Assembly: GCA_030407085.1 (NCBI GenBank)
Contig: CM059583.1
Span: forward strand, 20,186,001-20,250,000
Direction of reading: 5' to 3'
From: Trichopria drosophilae
Taxonomy: Eukaryota > Arthropoda > Insecta > Hymenoptera > Diapriidae
Length of the DNA stretch: 64,000 nt
The position numbers and the translations under genes are program-made. Each line of letters starts with the position of its first letter. The first letter of the stretch is position 1. This document shows positions 44,401-53,394 of the stretch, in pieces. The notes beneath the pieces were generated by a model. It was not told the origin of the DNA. It ran no database searches and saw only the letters and a program-made list of their open reading frames with translations.

Positions 44401-47069
44401 AAACGTCTCTCGCTAATTGATTCTCCTATCTTTGTACTATGGTATCTGGACGACAAATAATTTTCAATTAATTGCAATATATCACCTCTTATACCAATAT
44501 TATATAATTTTTGAATTAATAATTTATGGTCTAAAGTATCAAATGCTTTGGTCAAATCAATTAATATTGCTAAACACGGTTCCCCAGATTCAAGAGCTAA
44601 GTATACATTTCTAGCTAGTTCTGCAATTGCCATTTCCCTAGATCTCCCAGGAATAAATCCATATTGTTTTTTGTATAATATCTTGTGTAGTGATAAAAAT
44701 CTAAAAATCCTATTTTTTAAAGTTATTTCAAAGATTTTCGAAATTATTGGCAACAGAGATATAGGTCTATAGTTTTCTATTCTCGTTGTGTCACCTCCTT
44801 TGTGTATAGGAATTATTATCGAGTATTTAAAATGATCAGGACATATTGAAGTTGAAAACGCAAGATTAATAATGTATGACACCGGACCTGCCAGAATTTC
44901 AGAATATTTCTTATAAATTATAGGTGCTATTTTATCATTACCAGGAGATTTATTTGTTTTAAGACATTTCATATAGTTGCTTATTTCATTTACAGTTGTC
45001 TCAAAAAGCACCATTGAATCCTTTCCATAAAATACTTTCCAAGACAGTATTTTAGCTAAGGCTTATTCTGCTTTGGGATTTTTAAGACGTTCTACAAAAG
45101 ATTTTAATAATATTCACACTATCATTCACCTTTATAAAGCACTTGTTCTTCCGCATATTACATATAGTTCGGTTATTTGGTCACCTCACTTTAAGAAATA
45201 TATAAAAAGTTTGGAATCCTTACAGCATAAGTTTATTCGGTTTCTCTCTTTTAAATCTCATTCTTCTATGTCTTTCATTGATCATGACTACTCTAAATTA
45301 TCAAGTACCCTTAACTTGCCCACAGTCAATTCTATTCACACGTATTTTAATGTAACTTTTGTTTATAAAATTCTGTATGATGGTCTGAATTGTAGAGAAC
45401 TGTCCAACTTATTAACCCATCGTGTCAGTCGTTATCTGATTAGGGATCTCCACCCTCTGGAGGAAATTAACAGTTCGCCTAACTTTGGTTTTTATTCTCC
45501 CATTAGTCGTCTGCGGAGGGACTGTAATGCGCTTCCTCGGCAATCTTATAATTTGCCATTAAACACTGCATTTGGATTGTTTAGAGCGACCTGCCTAAGA
45601 TTTTATCCGGAGGTTTTATAGTAGTTTTGTGTCTATTGTTGTTATCGAATCGTGATTGTTTATTATTTATTATGTATTGTTTATATTAATTTGTTTATCA
45701 GTAGTTTTATAAACTTTATTTGCGCCTCTACCAATGTATAAATATTTTTTATTATTTCTTGTAAAAGGCCTTATGGGCCGTTGATGATTTAAATAAATAA
45801 ATAAATAAATATAATTGAACTAAATTAATGAAAGTAATGGTTTCATTCCAGGTTACCGCAAGGAAATCCTCATGTTCTAAATACCGTACATTTGTTAGAA
45901 CAACTCCGAGCAATGGTAAATATCTACATATTTGTAAGATTTTATAAATGTACTAAACCATTTTTTATTTTATGCAGGAAGATGGAACGATCTTAAAAAA
46001 CATAACAGAAATTGACCTCGGTCCTGCTGAGGAAGAAGAGCCATCGAAAGAATCTTTAGAATTTTCAGTGCCTAGAAAAAAGCGTAGAAAAGATTTTAAG
46101 GGTAACGGCTGCATACCCAGTCTCCGGCCAGCAACAGCACGAGCCATTCTAAAAGATTCCGTACAAGTTCTACTGGCACACGTCGGATTTGATAAATGCA
46201 CCGATCTTTCTATCGAAACTCTAACAGATGTAGCGTCACATTTTCTTCGTCGAATGTGTCTTTTATTAAAGTCTACTTCAGAGAACCAGAATCATGGATT
46301 TCCCGTAAGTAAACTTAAGAATTTTGTTTTATAAAATGTATTCAATCCAATTTCTTTCTTCACAGGATGCAGTAGAGAAAGTTCTGCTTGAAGCAGGAAC
46401 TGGAGGAATATCAGCTATTCATAACTACTACGAAGAAAATATTTTGAAATACGAGAAAAACGTACGACAAAAAGTTGAAAAGAAATTAGAGCAACAGAGA
46501 CAAATGGAACAGAGTGTTAATAATACAAAGTAAGTTTTCTTTTAGTAATTATATATTTATACCAATCGACAGTTCTTCGTGATTAGGAATCTGTAATAAA
46601 TTACTTTTATTAATTAATAAAAATTAAAAAAAATAAATTTAGGGTGGAGTTGGAGGAAGCATCGAACCGATTACAATTTGACGAACTCGGAGAGTTCAGT
46701 AACGTATATCGAGATGTGCCAACGTTACAACTGTTGGATCCGGATATGGGATTTCCACCGAGTTTAGACGCTGGATTCCAAATGCTTCATAGTCTCGAAC
46801 AAGATGAGTAAGTACAACTTTTTGTTACACAATTTTTAATTTTAGTTTTATCATTTCTTAGTACATGCAAAAGAAGTATTTTTGAGCATATAAAACATTT
46901 TAAAATCGACTGCAGTAAAAGTTGTGAGGATATTTAGGAAAATGTAATTAATTTAACAAATAATTTCAGGTTAAACAGTTTGGAAGTCGAAGAAGAAGAA
47001 GTAAATGTGAGCGATTCCCCAAGTACTAGTCATCAACGCATTTTTGCAAGTGATAAAAAGAAAAAGTAA
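38270..47069 (+). CDS. Supt7l: SUPT7L / STAF65-gamma homologue (SAGA subunit), full gene span
   Basis: The join 38270-38445, 45852-45915, 45978-46304, 46366-46529, 46643-46807 and 46970-47069 gives 996 nt, 331 aa (human SUPT7L is about 414 aa). SUPT7L/Spt7 is a structural subunit of the SAGA/STAGA histone acetyltransferase coactivator and pairs with a TAF-type partner through a histone fold. Seen: the N-terminal LWGELPP (12-18) matching the family's WGEIP start; a polar linker with VPRKKRRKDFK (111-121); a histone fold from about 131 with LAHVGFDKCTDLSIETLTDV (146-165); the conserved FPDAVEKVLLEAG (188-200); a Glu/Lys coiled segment; and the C-terminal lysine end KKKK. The order matches the vertebrate protein. 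The first intron is 7.4 kb and is a transposon nest. The gene is convergent with Alg8. Confidence 0.92.
38446..39414. other. Supt7l intron 1, proximal part: repeat remnants
   Basis: 38520-38880 holds CTGTAAATTTACAGTG-type words related to the CACTGTAAAAAATCC element. (TAGA)4 at 38914-38930, followed by TAATATTTATTATTGTCATGG, could be the tail of a minus-strand non-LTR fragment reaching about 39050; this is weak. Confidence 0.4.
39415..39560 (+). pseudogene. LINE reverse transcriptase fragment (thumb region)
   Basis: Reads YTINGATLEKVPVISDLGVL, then IDNKLIFIEHIDYITNKAHK, the region after the RT catalytic core in Jockey/CR1-type elements. It lies 5' of a fragment from the N-terminal side of RT, so this is a separate copy or a rearranged one. 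Confidence 0.7.
39561..40031 (+). pseudogene. LINE A, RT N-terminal part (broken)
   Basis: Coding remnants include SFGPDFIPSSFIKKC, LFNQSLQSGTFPDIWKMA and, in another frame, IENSRPISILAKLL and NQQHGF. These match the start of RT in Jockey/CR1-type non-LTR elements. Stops and a frameshift are present. It is interrupted at 40031 by the CACTG-ended element and resumes at 42674. Confidence 0.8.
41515..42604 (+). mobile_element. LINE B, 5'-truncated non-LTR retrotransposon
   Basis: Starts abruptly within RT (IEAWSKRNGLNLNISKC), continues open to the end of ORF2 (stop at 42268-42270), then about 300 bp of 3' UTR and a tail of AATAAATAA units (42573-42604). The 240-codon frame from 41548 is uninterrupted and includes LGVTMSDKFTFQDHL, MLGFIQRSTKDFK and VLPHLVYAAPIWSP. 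It belongs to the same family as LINE A, and the clean frame implies a recent insertion. Confidence 0.85.
41548..42270 (+). CDS. LINE B ORF2 C-terminal fragment
   Basis: 240 codons of the post-catalytic part of a Jockey/CR1-like reverse transcriptase ORF. The catalytic RT motifs and the endonuclease are missing through 5' truncation, so it cannot be autonomous. Confidence 0.75.
   Translation: MNLNISKCNIISFSRRSDKFLYNYCLLNVPLLRVYHITDLGVTMSDKFTFQDHLLNARSKASKMLGFIQRSTKDFKNPLTISHLIRVLVLPHLVYAAPIWSPYTLSDIDLLEGVQRRALRYLSFKSGNPISRFNHSYHDIALSFNFPTISSIHQYHDAVFRILHSPELFNLLSLFPSRVLSYSFRNHRTLQESLCRSNYIFNYPVARLKRIWNSLNVTTRAINSLATFKRNVRIVYKYYD
42674..43240 (+). pseudogene. LINE A, RT catalytic core (frameshifted)
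   Basis: Continues the RT: TYLDFAKAFDSVDHGLLINK (motif A), then after a frameshift SGVPQGSHLGPLLFVLFIND (motif B), LFADDIKLYI (motif C, catalytic FADD) and NIKKCKFISF. It is interrupted again near 43240 by minus-strand LINE C. Confidence 0.85.
43241..45025 (-). mobile_element. LINE C, non-LTR retrotransposon inserted antisense
   Basis: On the minus strand: an ORF2 segment of 524 codons, a 3' UTR, and a tail of TTCTA units (about 43245-43264 on the plus strand reads AGAATAGAAT). The 5' end is truncated before the endonuclease. It splits LINE A, with some loss of LINE A sequence at the site. Confidence 0.85.
43440..45014 (-). CDS. LINE C reverse transcriptase (ORF2 fragment, intact frame)
   Basis: 524 aa without stop. 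RT motifs in order: [15 protein letters not shown] (about 22-36), [17 protein letters not shown] (80-96), [15 protein letters not shown] with motif-A aspartates (149-163), [20 protein letters not shown] (208-227), the catalytic FADD (239-242), and later [15 protein letters not shown]. The RT core is complete but the N-terminal endonuclease is absent. It is a different non-LTR family from LINE A/B. The open frame implies recent insertion; it has no host role. Confidence 0.9.
   Translation of the reverse strand: [524 protein letters not shown]
45026..45815 (+). pseudogene. LINE A, 3' part and AATAA tail
   Basis: Resumes with LAKAYSALGFLRRSTKDFNN, VLPHITYSSVIWSPHFKKY and further ORF2 C-terminus to a stop at 45619-45621, then about 170 bp of 3' UTR and an (AATA)n tail at 45791-45811. 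The 182-codon frame from 45073 is intact. LINE B's matching end shows the same family. Confidence 0.85.
45852..45915 (+). CDS. Supt7l: Supt7l exon 2
   Basis: The acceptor TTCCAG ends at 45851, only 37 bases after the LINE A tail. It encodes residues 59-80 (LPQGNPHVLNTVHLLEQLRA M). The donor is ATG|GTAAAT. Confidence 0.87.
45978..46304 (+). CDS. Supt7l: Supt7l exon 3 (histone fold)
   Basis: Residues 81-189, with an acidic/Ser linker, the basic VPRKKRRKDFK and the histone-fold helices (ILKDSVQVLLAHVGFDKC, LSIETLTDVASHFLRRM). The acceptor is TTATGCAG and the donor is CCC|GTAAGT. Confidence 0.93.
46366..46529 (+). CDS. Supt7l: Supt7l exon 4
   Basis: Residues 190-243 plus two bases. DAVEKVLLEAGTGGISAIHN aligns with the family's conserved block after the histone fold, then a Lys/Glu/Gln-rich coil. 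The donor is AA|GTAAGT. Confidence 0.92.
46643..46807 (+). CDS. Supt7l: Supt7l exon 5
   Basis: Residues 244-298 plus two bases: ELEEASNRLQFDELGEF...LQLLDPDMGFPPSLDAGFQM. The acceptor is AATTTAG and the donor is GA|GTAAGT. Confidence 0.88.
46970..47069 (+). CDS. Supt7l: Supt7l exon 6 (stop)
   Basis: Residues 299-331, acidic EVEEEEVNVSDSPSTSH then DKKKK and TAA at 47067-47069. The basic tail matches the vertebrate end in character. Confidence 0.88.
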
Positions 47070-47121
47070 TTATGTTGTAAAGATACTTTCATTTTAAGCG
47101 GTTACTGTTTTAAGGGTAGAA

Positions 47122-47127
47122 AATAAA
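47122..47127 (+). terminator. Supt7l polyadenylation signal
   Basis: AATAAA 53 bases after the stop. It faces the Alg8 signal 29 bases further on, on the other strand. Confidence 0.6.
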
Positions 47128-47155
47128 TATAATTTAATACAATTTTCTTGCTACA

Positions 47156-47161
47156 TTTATT
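47156..47161 (-). terminator. Alg8 polyadenylation signal overlapping its stop codon
   Basis: On the minus strand AGGAAATAAATG contains the in-frame TAA (47159-47157) inside AATAAA. Use of this signal would give a 3' UTR of only about 15-35 bases. Confidence 0.5.
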
Positions 47162-47616
47162 TCCTCTTTGTTCGTTTCGTATTCTTTTTTTCAGTCACTT
47201 CGACTCGTCGATCGTTTTCTTTTTTTTTAACGATTACAGGAACCGGAGTTTTACTAAATATAAACATGTAATAATAAATAATAAATGAATAAATAATACC
47301 TAGCGCACAGTACACAGAAGTAAATGCTAATGGTAAAAATGGTAGTTTATCACGAAACAACCATTTATGTACAACAGTTTCGTATGTGGTGACTAGCGGA
47401 AGAGATCCAATGTATAAATATTCATGGAAGTAGAGCAATCGAGTGCCAAATTGATGTATCGACACGATAATTGACACTGTTATATGAAGAATGGAAAGAA
47501 GAATTTTCAACGGTGTTAAATTATCCGGATACAAAAGTGGAAAGAGTCCTGTGAAGCCGGCAGAACTCAGGATCAGGAATATTCGAGCATCGTTCGCATC
47601 AATCGTTGCAAGTATA
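47157..47616 (-). CDS. Alg8: Alg8 exon 7 (stop)
   Basis: Completes a Cys codon, then [20 protein letters not shown] to the C-terminal KRTKRK and TAA at 47159-47157. It carries the last membrane spans and a lysine-rich cytosolic tail. Confidence 0.95.
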
Positions 47617-50600
47617 CTAAAAATTCAAATTGTTATTTTTTGTTATTTAACCCATTAACGGCTGAAATGACAATTTTTATACTTCATTTTCAATCAAGTA
47701 TTTCGTATCAAAATCAAAGTTCAAAATAATTGAGAGGTGCGTATCCTACTGTTTTCGAGGTCGCTCTTCAAGATTCCGAGATCAAAATTGAGTTTCAGCC
47801 ATCAGAAATTCCAATATGGCGCCGAATATGAAAAAATTTCCAAAAAATTGGGAATTTTTTATACTTATCAATTTTTTTCGAGCCCTTAGAATATTGGAAT
47901 TTTATTGAAACGTTGCATAATGGTGCTTAAAATAGTTGAATTTTAAGAAAAAATTTTACTTTTATACCCTACATCATTGTAACGACCTCAAAATGGCGTC
48001 AACAATGAAAATTTCTTTGAAAAATTTCTGAACGTTCTAACTCAAAAACTACATGCTCTTATAAAAAAATGCTAAGAATGAAAAGTTCTTAGAATTAATA
48101 GAGGAATATAGTGGAATTTTTTCAGATTTTTGTGATGACATTTTGAGAAATTTTTTTTTCAAAATTGTAATTTATTTACAAAAAATTCTGAAAAAAATTT
48201 AGTGTATTCTCTGATGAATTCTAAGAGTTATTTGTTCTTTGCCATTTTTTCGAAAAGTTGATAGTTTTCGAGGAAATGAATTTCAAATGTTATAGTTTAG
48301 GTTTTTTTCCCCCCAAAAACTATTAACTTTTGGAAAAAATTGCAAAGAACAAAAAACCCGTAGAATTCATAAGTGAATACACCAAATTTTTTTTATATCA
48401 TAAATCATTTAACGAAAAATTCTGAAAAATCATAATTTATTTATGAAAAATTCTAAAAAATCAAAAACTACATGCTCTTATGAAAAAAATCTAAGAATGA
48501 AAAATTCTTAGAAAAAATAGAGGAACAAAAAATTTCAGATTTTTGTGATGACACCAAATTTTTTTAAAAATCATAATTTATTTATGAAAAATTCTGAAAA
48601 AAATTTAGTGTATTCTCTGATGAATTCTAAGAGTTATTTGTTCTTTGCCATTTTTTCGAAAAGTTGATAGTTTTCGAGGAAATGAATTTCAAATGTTATA
48701 GTTTAGGTTTTTTTCCCCCCAAAAACTATTAACTTTTGGAAAAAATTGCAAAGAACAAAAAACCCGTAGAATTCATAAGTGAATACACCAAATTTTTTTA
48801 AAAATCATAATTTATTTATGAAAAATTCTGAAAAATCATAATTTATTTATGAAAAATTCTAAAAAATCATAATTTATTTATGAAAAATATAATTTATTTA
48901 TGAAAAATTCTGAAAAAAATTGCAAAGAACAAAAAACTCGTAGAATTCATAAGTGAATACACCAAATTTTTTTCAAAATCATAATTTATTTATGAAAAAT
49001 TCTGAAAAATCATAATCTATTTATGAAAAATTCTGAAAAAAATTTTGTGTATTCACTTATGAATTCTACGAGTTTTTTGTTCTTTGCAATTTTTTCCAAA
49101 AGTTAATAGTTTTTTTGGGGAAAAATCCTATAATATTTGAAATTCATTTCCTCGAAAACTATCAACTTTTCAAAAAAATTACAAAGAACAAATAATTCTT
49201 AGAATTCATCAGAGAATACACTAAATTTTTTTCATAATTTTTTGTAAATAAATTACAATTTTGAAAAAAATGTTGAAAAAAAATGTCTCAAAATGTCATC
49301 AAAAAATTTTGAAAAAATTCCACTATATCGCTTGATGAGTTTTAAGAACTTTTCATTCTGGGCATTTTTTTTTAAAAGTTGGTAGTTTTTGAGTTAGAAC
49401 GTTCAGAAATTTTTCAAAGAAATTTTCATTGTTGACGCCATTTTGAGGTCGTTACAATGATGTGGGGTATAAAAGTAAAATTTTTTCTTAACATTCAACT
49501 ATTTTAAGCACCATTATGCAAAGTTTCAATAAAACTCAAAAATTCTAATAGCTCGAAAAAAATCGATAAGTATAAAAAATTCCCAATTTTTTGGAAATTT
49601 TTTTCATATTCGGCGCCATATTGGAATTTCTGATGGCTGAAACTCAATTTTGACCTCGGAATCTTGAAGAGCGACCTCGAAAACAATAGGATACGCACCT
49701 CTCAATTGTTTTCAACTTTGATTTTGATACGAAATACTTGATTGAAAATGAAGTATAAAAATTGTCATTTCAGGCGTTAATGGGTTAATACAGATAAAAT
49801 ATATTTACCATAATGGTATTATTGATGTGAGAACAGCTTTTTCATGTACATGCCAACTAAACATGAACGAACACAATCCGCAGAGAACAATACTCTTTAC
49901 GAAATCCTTGCTGCTAATACTGGATGCTGGTTTAACAATTAAAGTCCAAAGTGCCGGCTGTAAAAAAAAACTTTATATAGATAAGTTTTATTTTTTAATT
50001 TTCTGCCAACTTACCGCCATACTGATAAAAGTTAGAACGAATGTAACAAGCGGAGTCGGAGTTGGTAAAATTGTAAAAAATTCTTCTTGAACCAATCCAC
50101 CAGTCATTGCAGCAGTTTTTATATCACCCAACCATCCCATTCGTTTCCCAACGACTATCAATACTTTGTCGACTGCAGCATAAAGTGCCCAGAAATTAGC
50201 AGCCCAGTAGGAATGAAGAAGTCCTCGTTTAAACGGAAACAGTCTTGATAATACCTGAATATAATTCGATTAATAACGAATCTGAAGACGAAAATTTCTA
50301 TCACGTCATGATTTTGAGAAAAGTGGGGACAAAAACACCAAAAAACGTGTTTTTGGGTGTCTTTACCCCTAATTTTCTCAGAAGCCTGACGTGCAACAGA
50401 TCTGAATTTGTGCTCAAATTAAAGCTTGATTCTTCCCCTACAAAAATCATATACGATAGCTTTAAAAAAAATTTCATAGTTTTGAAAAAAAAAATGGTTT
50501 TAACCTTGCTATTCCTAGTGACTATGATGAAAATGCAAATTATTTAACTACATTGAGCAGAGCTCATACAAACCACTACTTGACTGTTTTCGGGGTTGGC

Positions 50601-52281
50601 GTTTAAGAATCCAGTGTCGCTTTTATAAAATTCAAAATGGCGGATCCAAGATGGCGGACGTAAAAATAAAAAATTTAAACTAACCTCACGAAAATCAGTA
50701 CTCGGGGTTTTTTGAGTGGCTGATGACGAATCCAATGTTAGTTTGACAAAATTTAAAATAGCGAATCCAAAATGGCGGCCGCAAAATAAAAAAATATACT
50801 TAGGATCTTAAAATCACCACTTCATGGTTTTTTTTTGTTCGCCATTAGTAATACCAGCGGTTATTCGATTTTGTTTGCATTTTCATCATAATCATTAGAA
50901 ATAGCAAGGTTAAAACCATTTTTTTTTTTCAAAACTATGAAACTATCTTATGATTTTTGTAGGGGAAGAACCAAGCTTTAATTTAAGCACAAATTCAAGC
51001 CTGTAGCACGTCAGGTTTCAGAGAAAATTAGGGGTAAAAACACCCAAAAACGCGTTTTTTCGTGTCTTTACCCCCACTTTTCTCTAAATAATGTCGTGAT
51101 AGGCATTTTTCGAGAAAAATACGTTGAAAATCACTCTGATATTTAAAAAAAAAAAATCTGTGCAGACCTGTGTAATCTGCATGTAATAAATTACCTGTGT
51201 TAATTGACTAACGAAAGGCCCAAAAGATAAGGCGAACACAGCTGTAACAATTGCTGCTAATTTAACAAATCTTGCTACTTGGAAGCCATTTTCGAAGCAG
51301 AACCATCTAAATAACCAAACACCGAATGCTGGAGCAACATACAAGTAAATGTGTTTCAGATTCAGTAAAACAGAGAACCATAGAGCTCCGCCCAATACGA
51401 AATTCTAAAAAAAAGAAAATATTAATTTGACAAAAAAAGAGGAAATAATACAATTATTTACTTAATTAAAAAAAATTGTTATATTATTAGTTAATTGACC
51501 TGTAACACCAAGAAATATTAATTATTATTTAATTTACAATTATTAATTATTATTTACTTCTTTGGAAGGATTAGATGCTCTGGTTAGTGCGAGTAATAGA
51601 ATACCAAGTAGAAATCCATTGTACTGAAAATGTACATGATCTACGACCAACAATCCAATGTTACAAATCGAAAGAAACATAAGAAGAATAAAACTGTTGT
51701 CGGATTTACAAAAAGCGTTTCCAGCTCTGAAATATAATGAAATTAATGGATTTATTCGATCGAGAATATTTATTGTACTTACTCTCTGACACCGTAGGTA
51801 AAAACAATATCCGAAATCATTACTGTCATCCGTTGGAATAGTTTGGTCTCTACAGAAGCATAGTTCAAGGAGTCTTCTTTTACCATTTTGGGATCTACGA
51901 AACTGGCGAACCAGCTGAGAAGACCTTCGAACCAAGCAAAAAACGGAGGATAATCTAACGTCCATTGTGACTTTACTGTCGTATACCATTCTTTGACAGG
52001 TAAACTGTGAGTAATTGCGAGCCAGTTTCGATGAACTTCGAAATCAGTGGAATGACTAAATAAGAATAGATTTTAGATGAATTTAAACAAGTTTTTAATT
52101 AATAATTTGATAATATAAGAGTTGTGACATCTTACTAAGTTGGAATTAGTAGAACTTTAATGCATGTGATGAGAATGAATATCCGTAAGAGGATTCCATC
52201 TCGAGAAAATATCCGAGAATTCGTTTTCTCACTTTTCGTCGTTTTTTCGACAACATCTTCGTAATTCACAAAATGTGACAT
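47157..52281 (-). CDS. Alg8: ALG8 glucosyltransferase homologue, full gene span
   Basis: Minus-strand join of 52136-52281, 51783-52055, 51558-51726, 51195-51404, 50015-50254, 49809-49957 and 47157-47616: 1647 nt, 548 aa (human ALG8 526 aa). ALG8 is an ER multi-membrane GT-C enzyme that adds the second glucose, from dolichyl-phosphate glucose, to Glc1Man9GlcNAc2-PP-dolichol for N-glycosylation. Seen: [18 protein letters not shown] (51-68) with the lumenal acidic pair D53/E55; [13 protein letters not shown] (80-92), the ALG6/ALG8 catalytic-loop signature; [11 protein letters not shown] (169-179); [31 protein letters not shown]; and [15 protein letters not shown]. Many hydrophobic spans and a basic C-terminal tail ([10 protein letters not shown]) are present. 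DHVHFQYNG and the C-terminus fit ALG8 rather than ALG6. Confidence 0.96.
47651..49784. mobile_element. TTAA-flanked foldback element in Alg8 intron 6
   Basis: Starts CCCATTAACGGCTGAAATG and ends CATTTCAGGCGTTAATGGG, directly flanked by TTAA (47647-47650, 49785-49788). The inverted arms are near-identical for several hundred bases. The centre repeats blocks such as TCATAATTTATTTATGAAAA many times. TTAA duplication and CCC ends are piggyBac-like; no transposase ORF is present. The intron stays spliceable because both splice sites lie outside. Confidence 0.88.
49809..49957 (-). CDS. Alg8: Alg8 exon 6
   Basis: [19 protein letters not shown] to [17 protein letters not shown] plus TG. The acceptor is TTTTACAG and the donor is [16 protein letters not shown] is the family-wide conserved motif. 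Confidence 0.95.
50015..50254 (-). CDS. Alg8: Alg8 exon 5
   Basis: 80 codons: [36 protein letters not shown], then [16 protein letters not shown]. The acceptor is ATTCAG and the donor is GCG|GTAAGT. Confidence 0.95.
50289..51113. repeat. Foldback element in Alg8 intron 4
   Basis: The left arm at 50289-50500 (TCTATCACGTCATGATTTTG, AGAAAAGTGGGGACAAAAAC) recurs inverted at 50890-51113. The central part holds AAAATGGCGGATCCAAGATGG and AAAATGGCGGCCGCAAAA modules, as in the TTAA elements at 54-57 kb. The duplication is not clear. Confidence 0.7.
51195..51404 (-). CDS. Alg8: Alg8 exon 4
   Basis: 70 codons, [20 protein letters not shown]...[10 protein letters not shown], with [17 protein letters not shown]. 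The acceptor is TTTTTTAG and the donor is CAG|GTAATT. Confidence 0.95.
51558..51726 (-). CDS. Alg8: Alg8 exon 3
   Basis: 56 codons plus one base: [20 protein letters not shown], then [20 protein letters not shown]. The acceptor is TATTTCAG and the donor is GAA|GTAAAT. Confidence 0.95.
51783..52055 (-). CDS. Alg8: Alg8 exon 2 (catalytic loop)
   Basis: Residues 49-139 plus two bases: [49 protein letters not shown]. The acceptor is ATTTAG and the donor is GA|GTAAGT. Confidence 0.96.
52136..52281 (-). CDS. Alg8: Alg8 exon 1 (start)
   Basis: ATG at 52281-52279. 48 codons plus two bases, [16 protein letters not shown] then a first membrane span ([19 protein letters not shown]). The donor is TA|GTAAGA. 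Confidence 0.93.
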
Positions 52282-52501
52282 GCTGTCATCACGGTTTCAA
52301 GATGTCAATACATATTTATGTTTTGAGGTTAGCAAAGATATTGATGTTTTTGTGATTGGTAGCACTGAAATATGTTGATTTTCATTGTCCTATTCCGTGT
52401 TTCCACGTAGGCGGTTTCAGTAGATCAGTGTTGCCAGATTCTGAGTTTCCCTAGATTTAGGGTTTTTATAATCACTAGATTTTTAATCCAAGTTTTTGAT
52501 A

Positions 52502-52683
52502 TACAGTAGGACCTCTCTTATTCTAATTTTCCCCTTACTCCCACTTACTTTGCTTGCGAGCTTGTGATTCGTGGACAATATTTTTCGTTGACTTTTCGTG
52601 TGATAGTGGGAGAACGATTAAAATAAGAGAGGCTGGACAATTAGAATAAGAAAGGCAATTAGAATAAGAGAGGTCCTACTGTA
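52502..52683. mobile_element. Pogo-like MITE (TACAGTAGGACCTCTC)
   Basis: Inverted ends TACAGTAGGACCTCTCTTAT and ATAAGAGAGGTCCTACTGTA with TA. The right end holds three copies of (A/G)ATTA(A/G)AATAAGA(A/G)AGG. Inner sequence is shared with 36523-36748. Confidence 0.88.
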
Positions 52684-53394
52684 CATATGTGTAACTACAT
52701 AAGTAGAACCACTCTTATTTGAATCGTTTCCCCTCAGGCCTTCCCCCACCACCGCTCGAACATCTCGATACATTTTACAGTGTTTACACCATCAAAGTTG
52801 TACAGTGTAAATACCGTTTAACCTAAATTTGCAAACATATATAGTCGGTAGATTGATATGTAATGAAATTTCAAATTAATTTAAAATTTTGCATCAAACT
52901 CTTGATTTACATCATACAAATTATGCGAGAAGCAGCTAATTTCGTAAAATAAAAGTGCACATTTGAAGGTTAGGATGTTGTCAATTTTTAATGATGTGTA
53001 TTTCAAGACCTCCACAAAAATTGAAAAGTCTTTCATTTGCAAAATAACAAACAAATCCAATATCAGCAGCTTAGAACTGAATTTGAAGTTATTTGAAGCT
53101 TTCATTAATCATATTTGCAAATTTTGGGTTAAATATTGTCTCCTATATTCATTTCGGTCTTAATCACAGTGTATTTATTTGTGAAACAAAAAATTATTGA
53201 TACATAATGATATGTAATAAAGTGCATAATGTAAATTTAAAATGTTTATTTCTACACTCGAATGCAGATATAAATGACCATAAATAAATGCGAAATGTTG
53301 CAGTTTTTATTTATCACATAAAGGCACGAGTTGTGATCTCGTTAGATTTTTATCCAAATTTAAAATTCTCTACACTTTTTTCAGATATATTATA

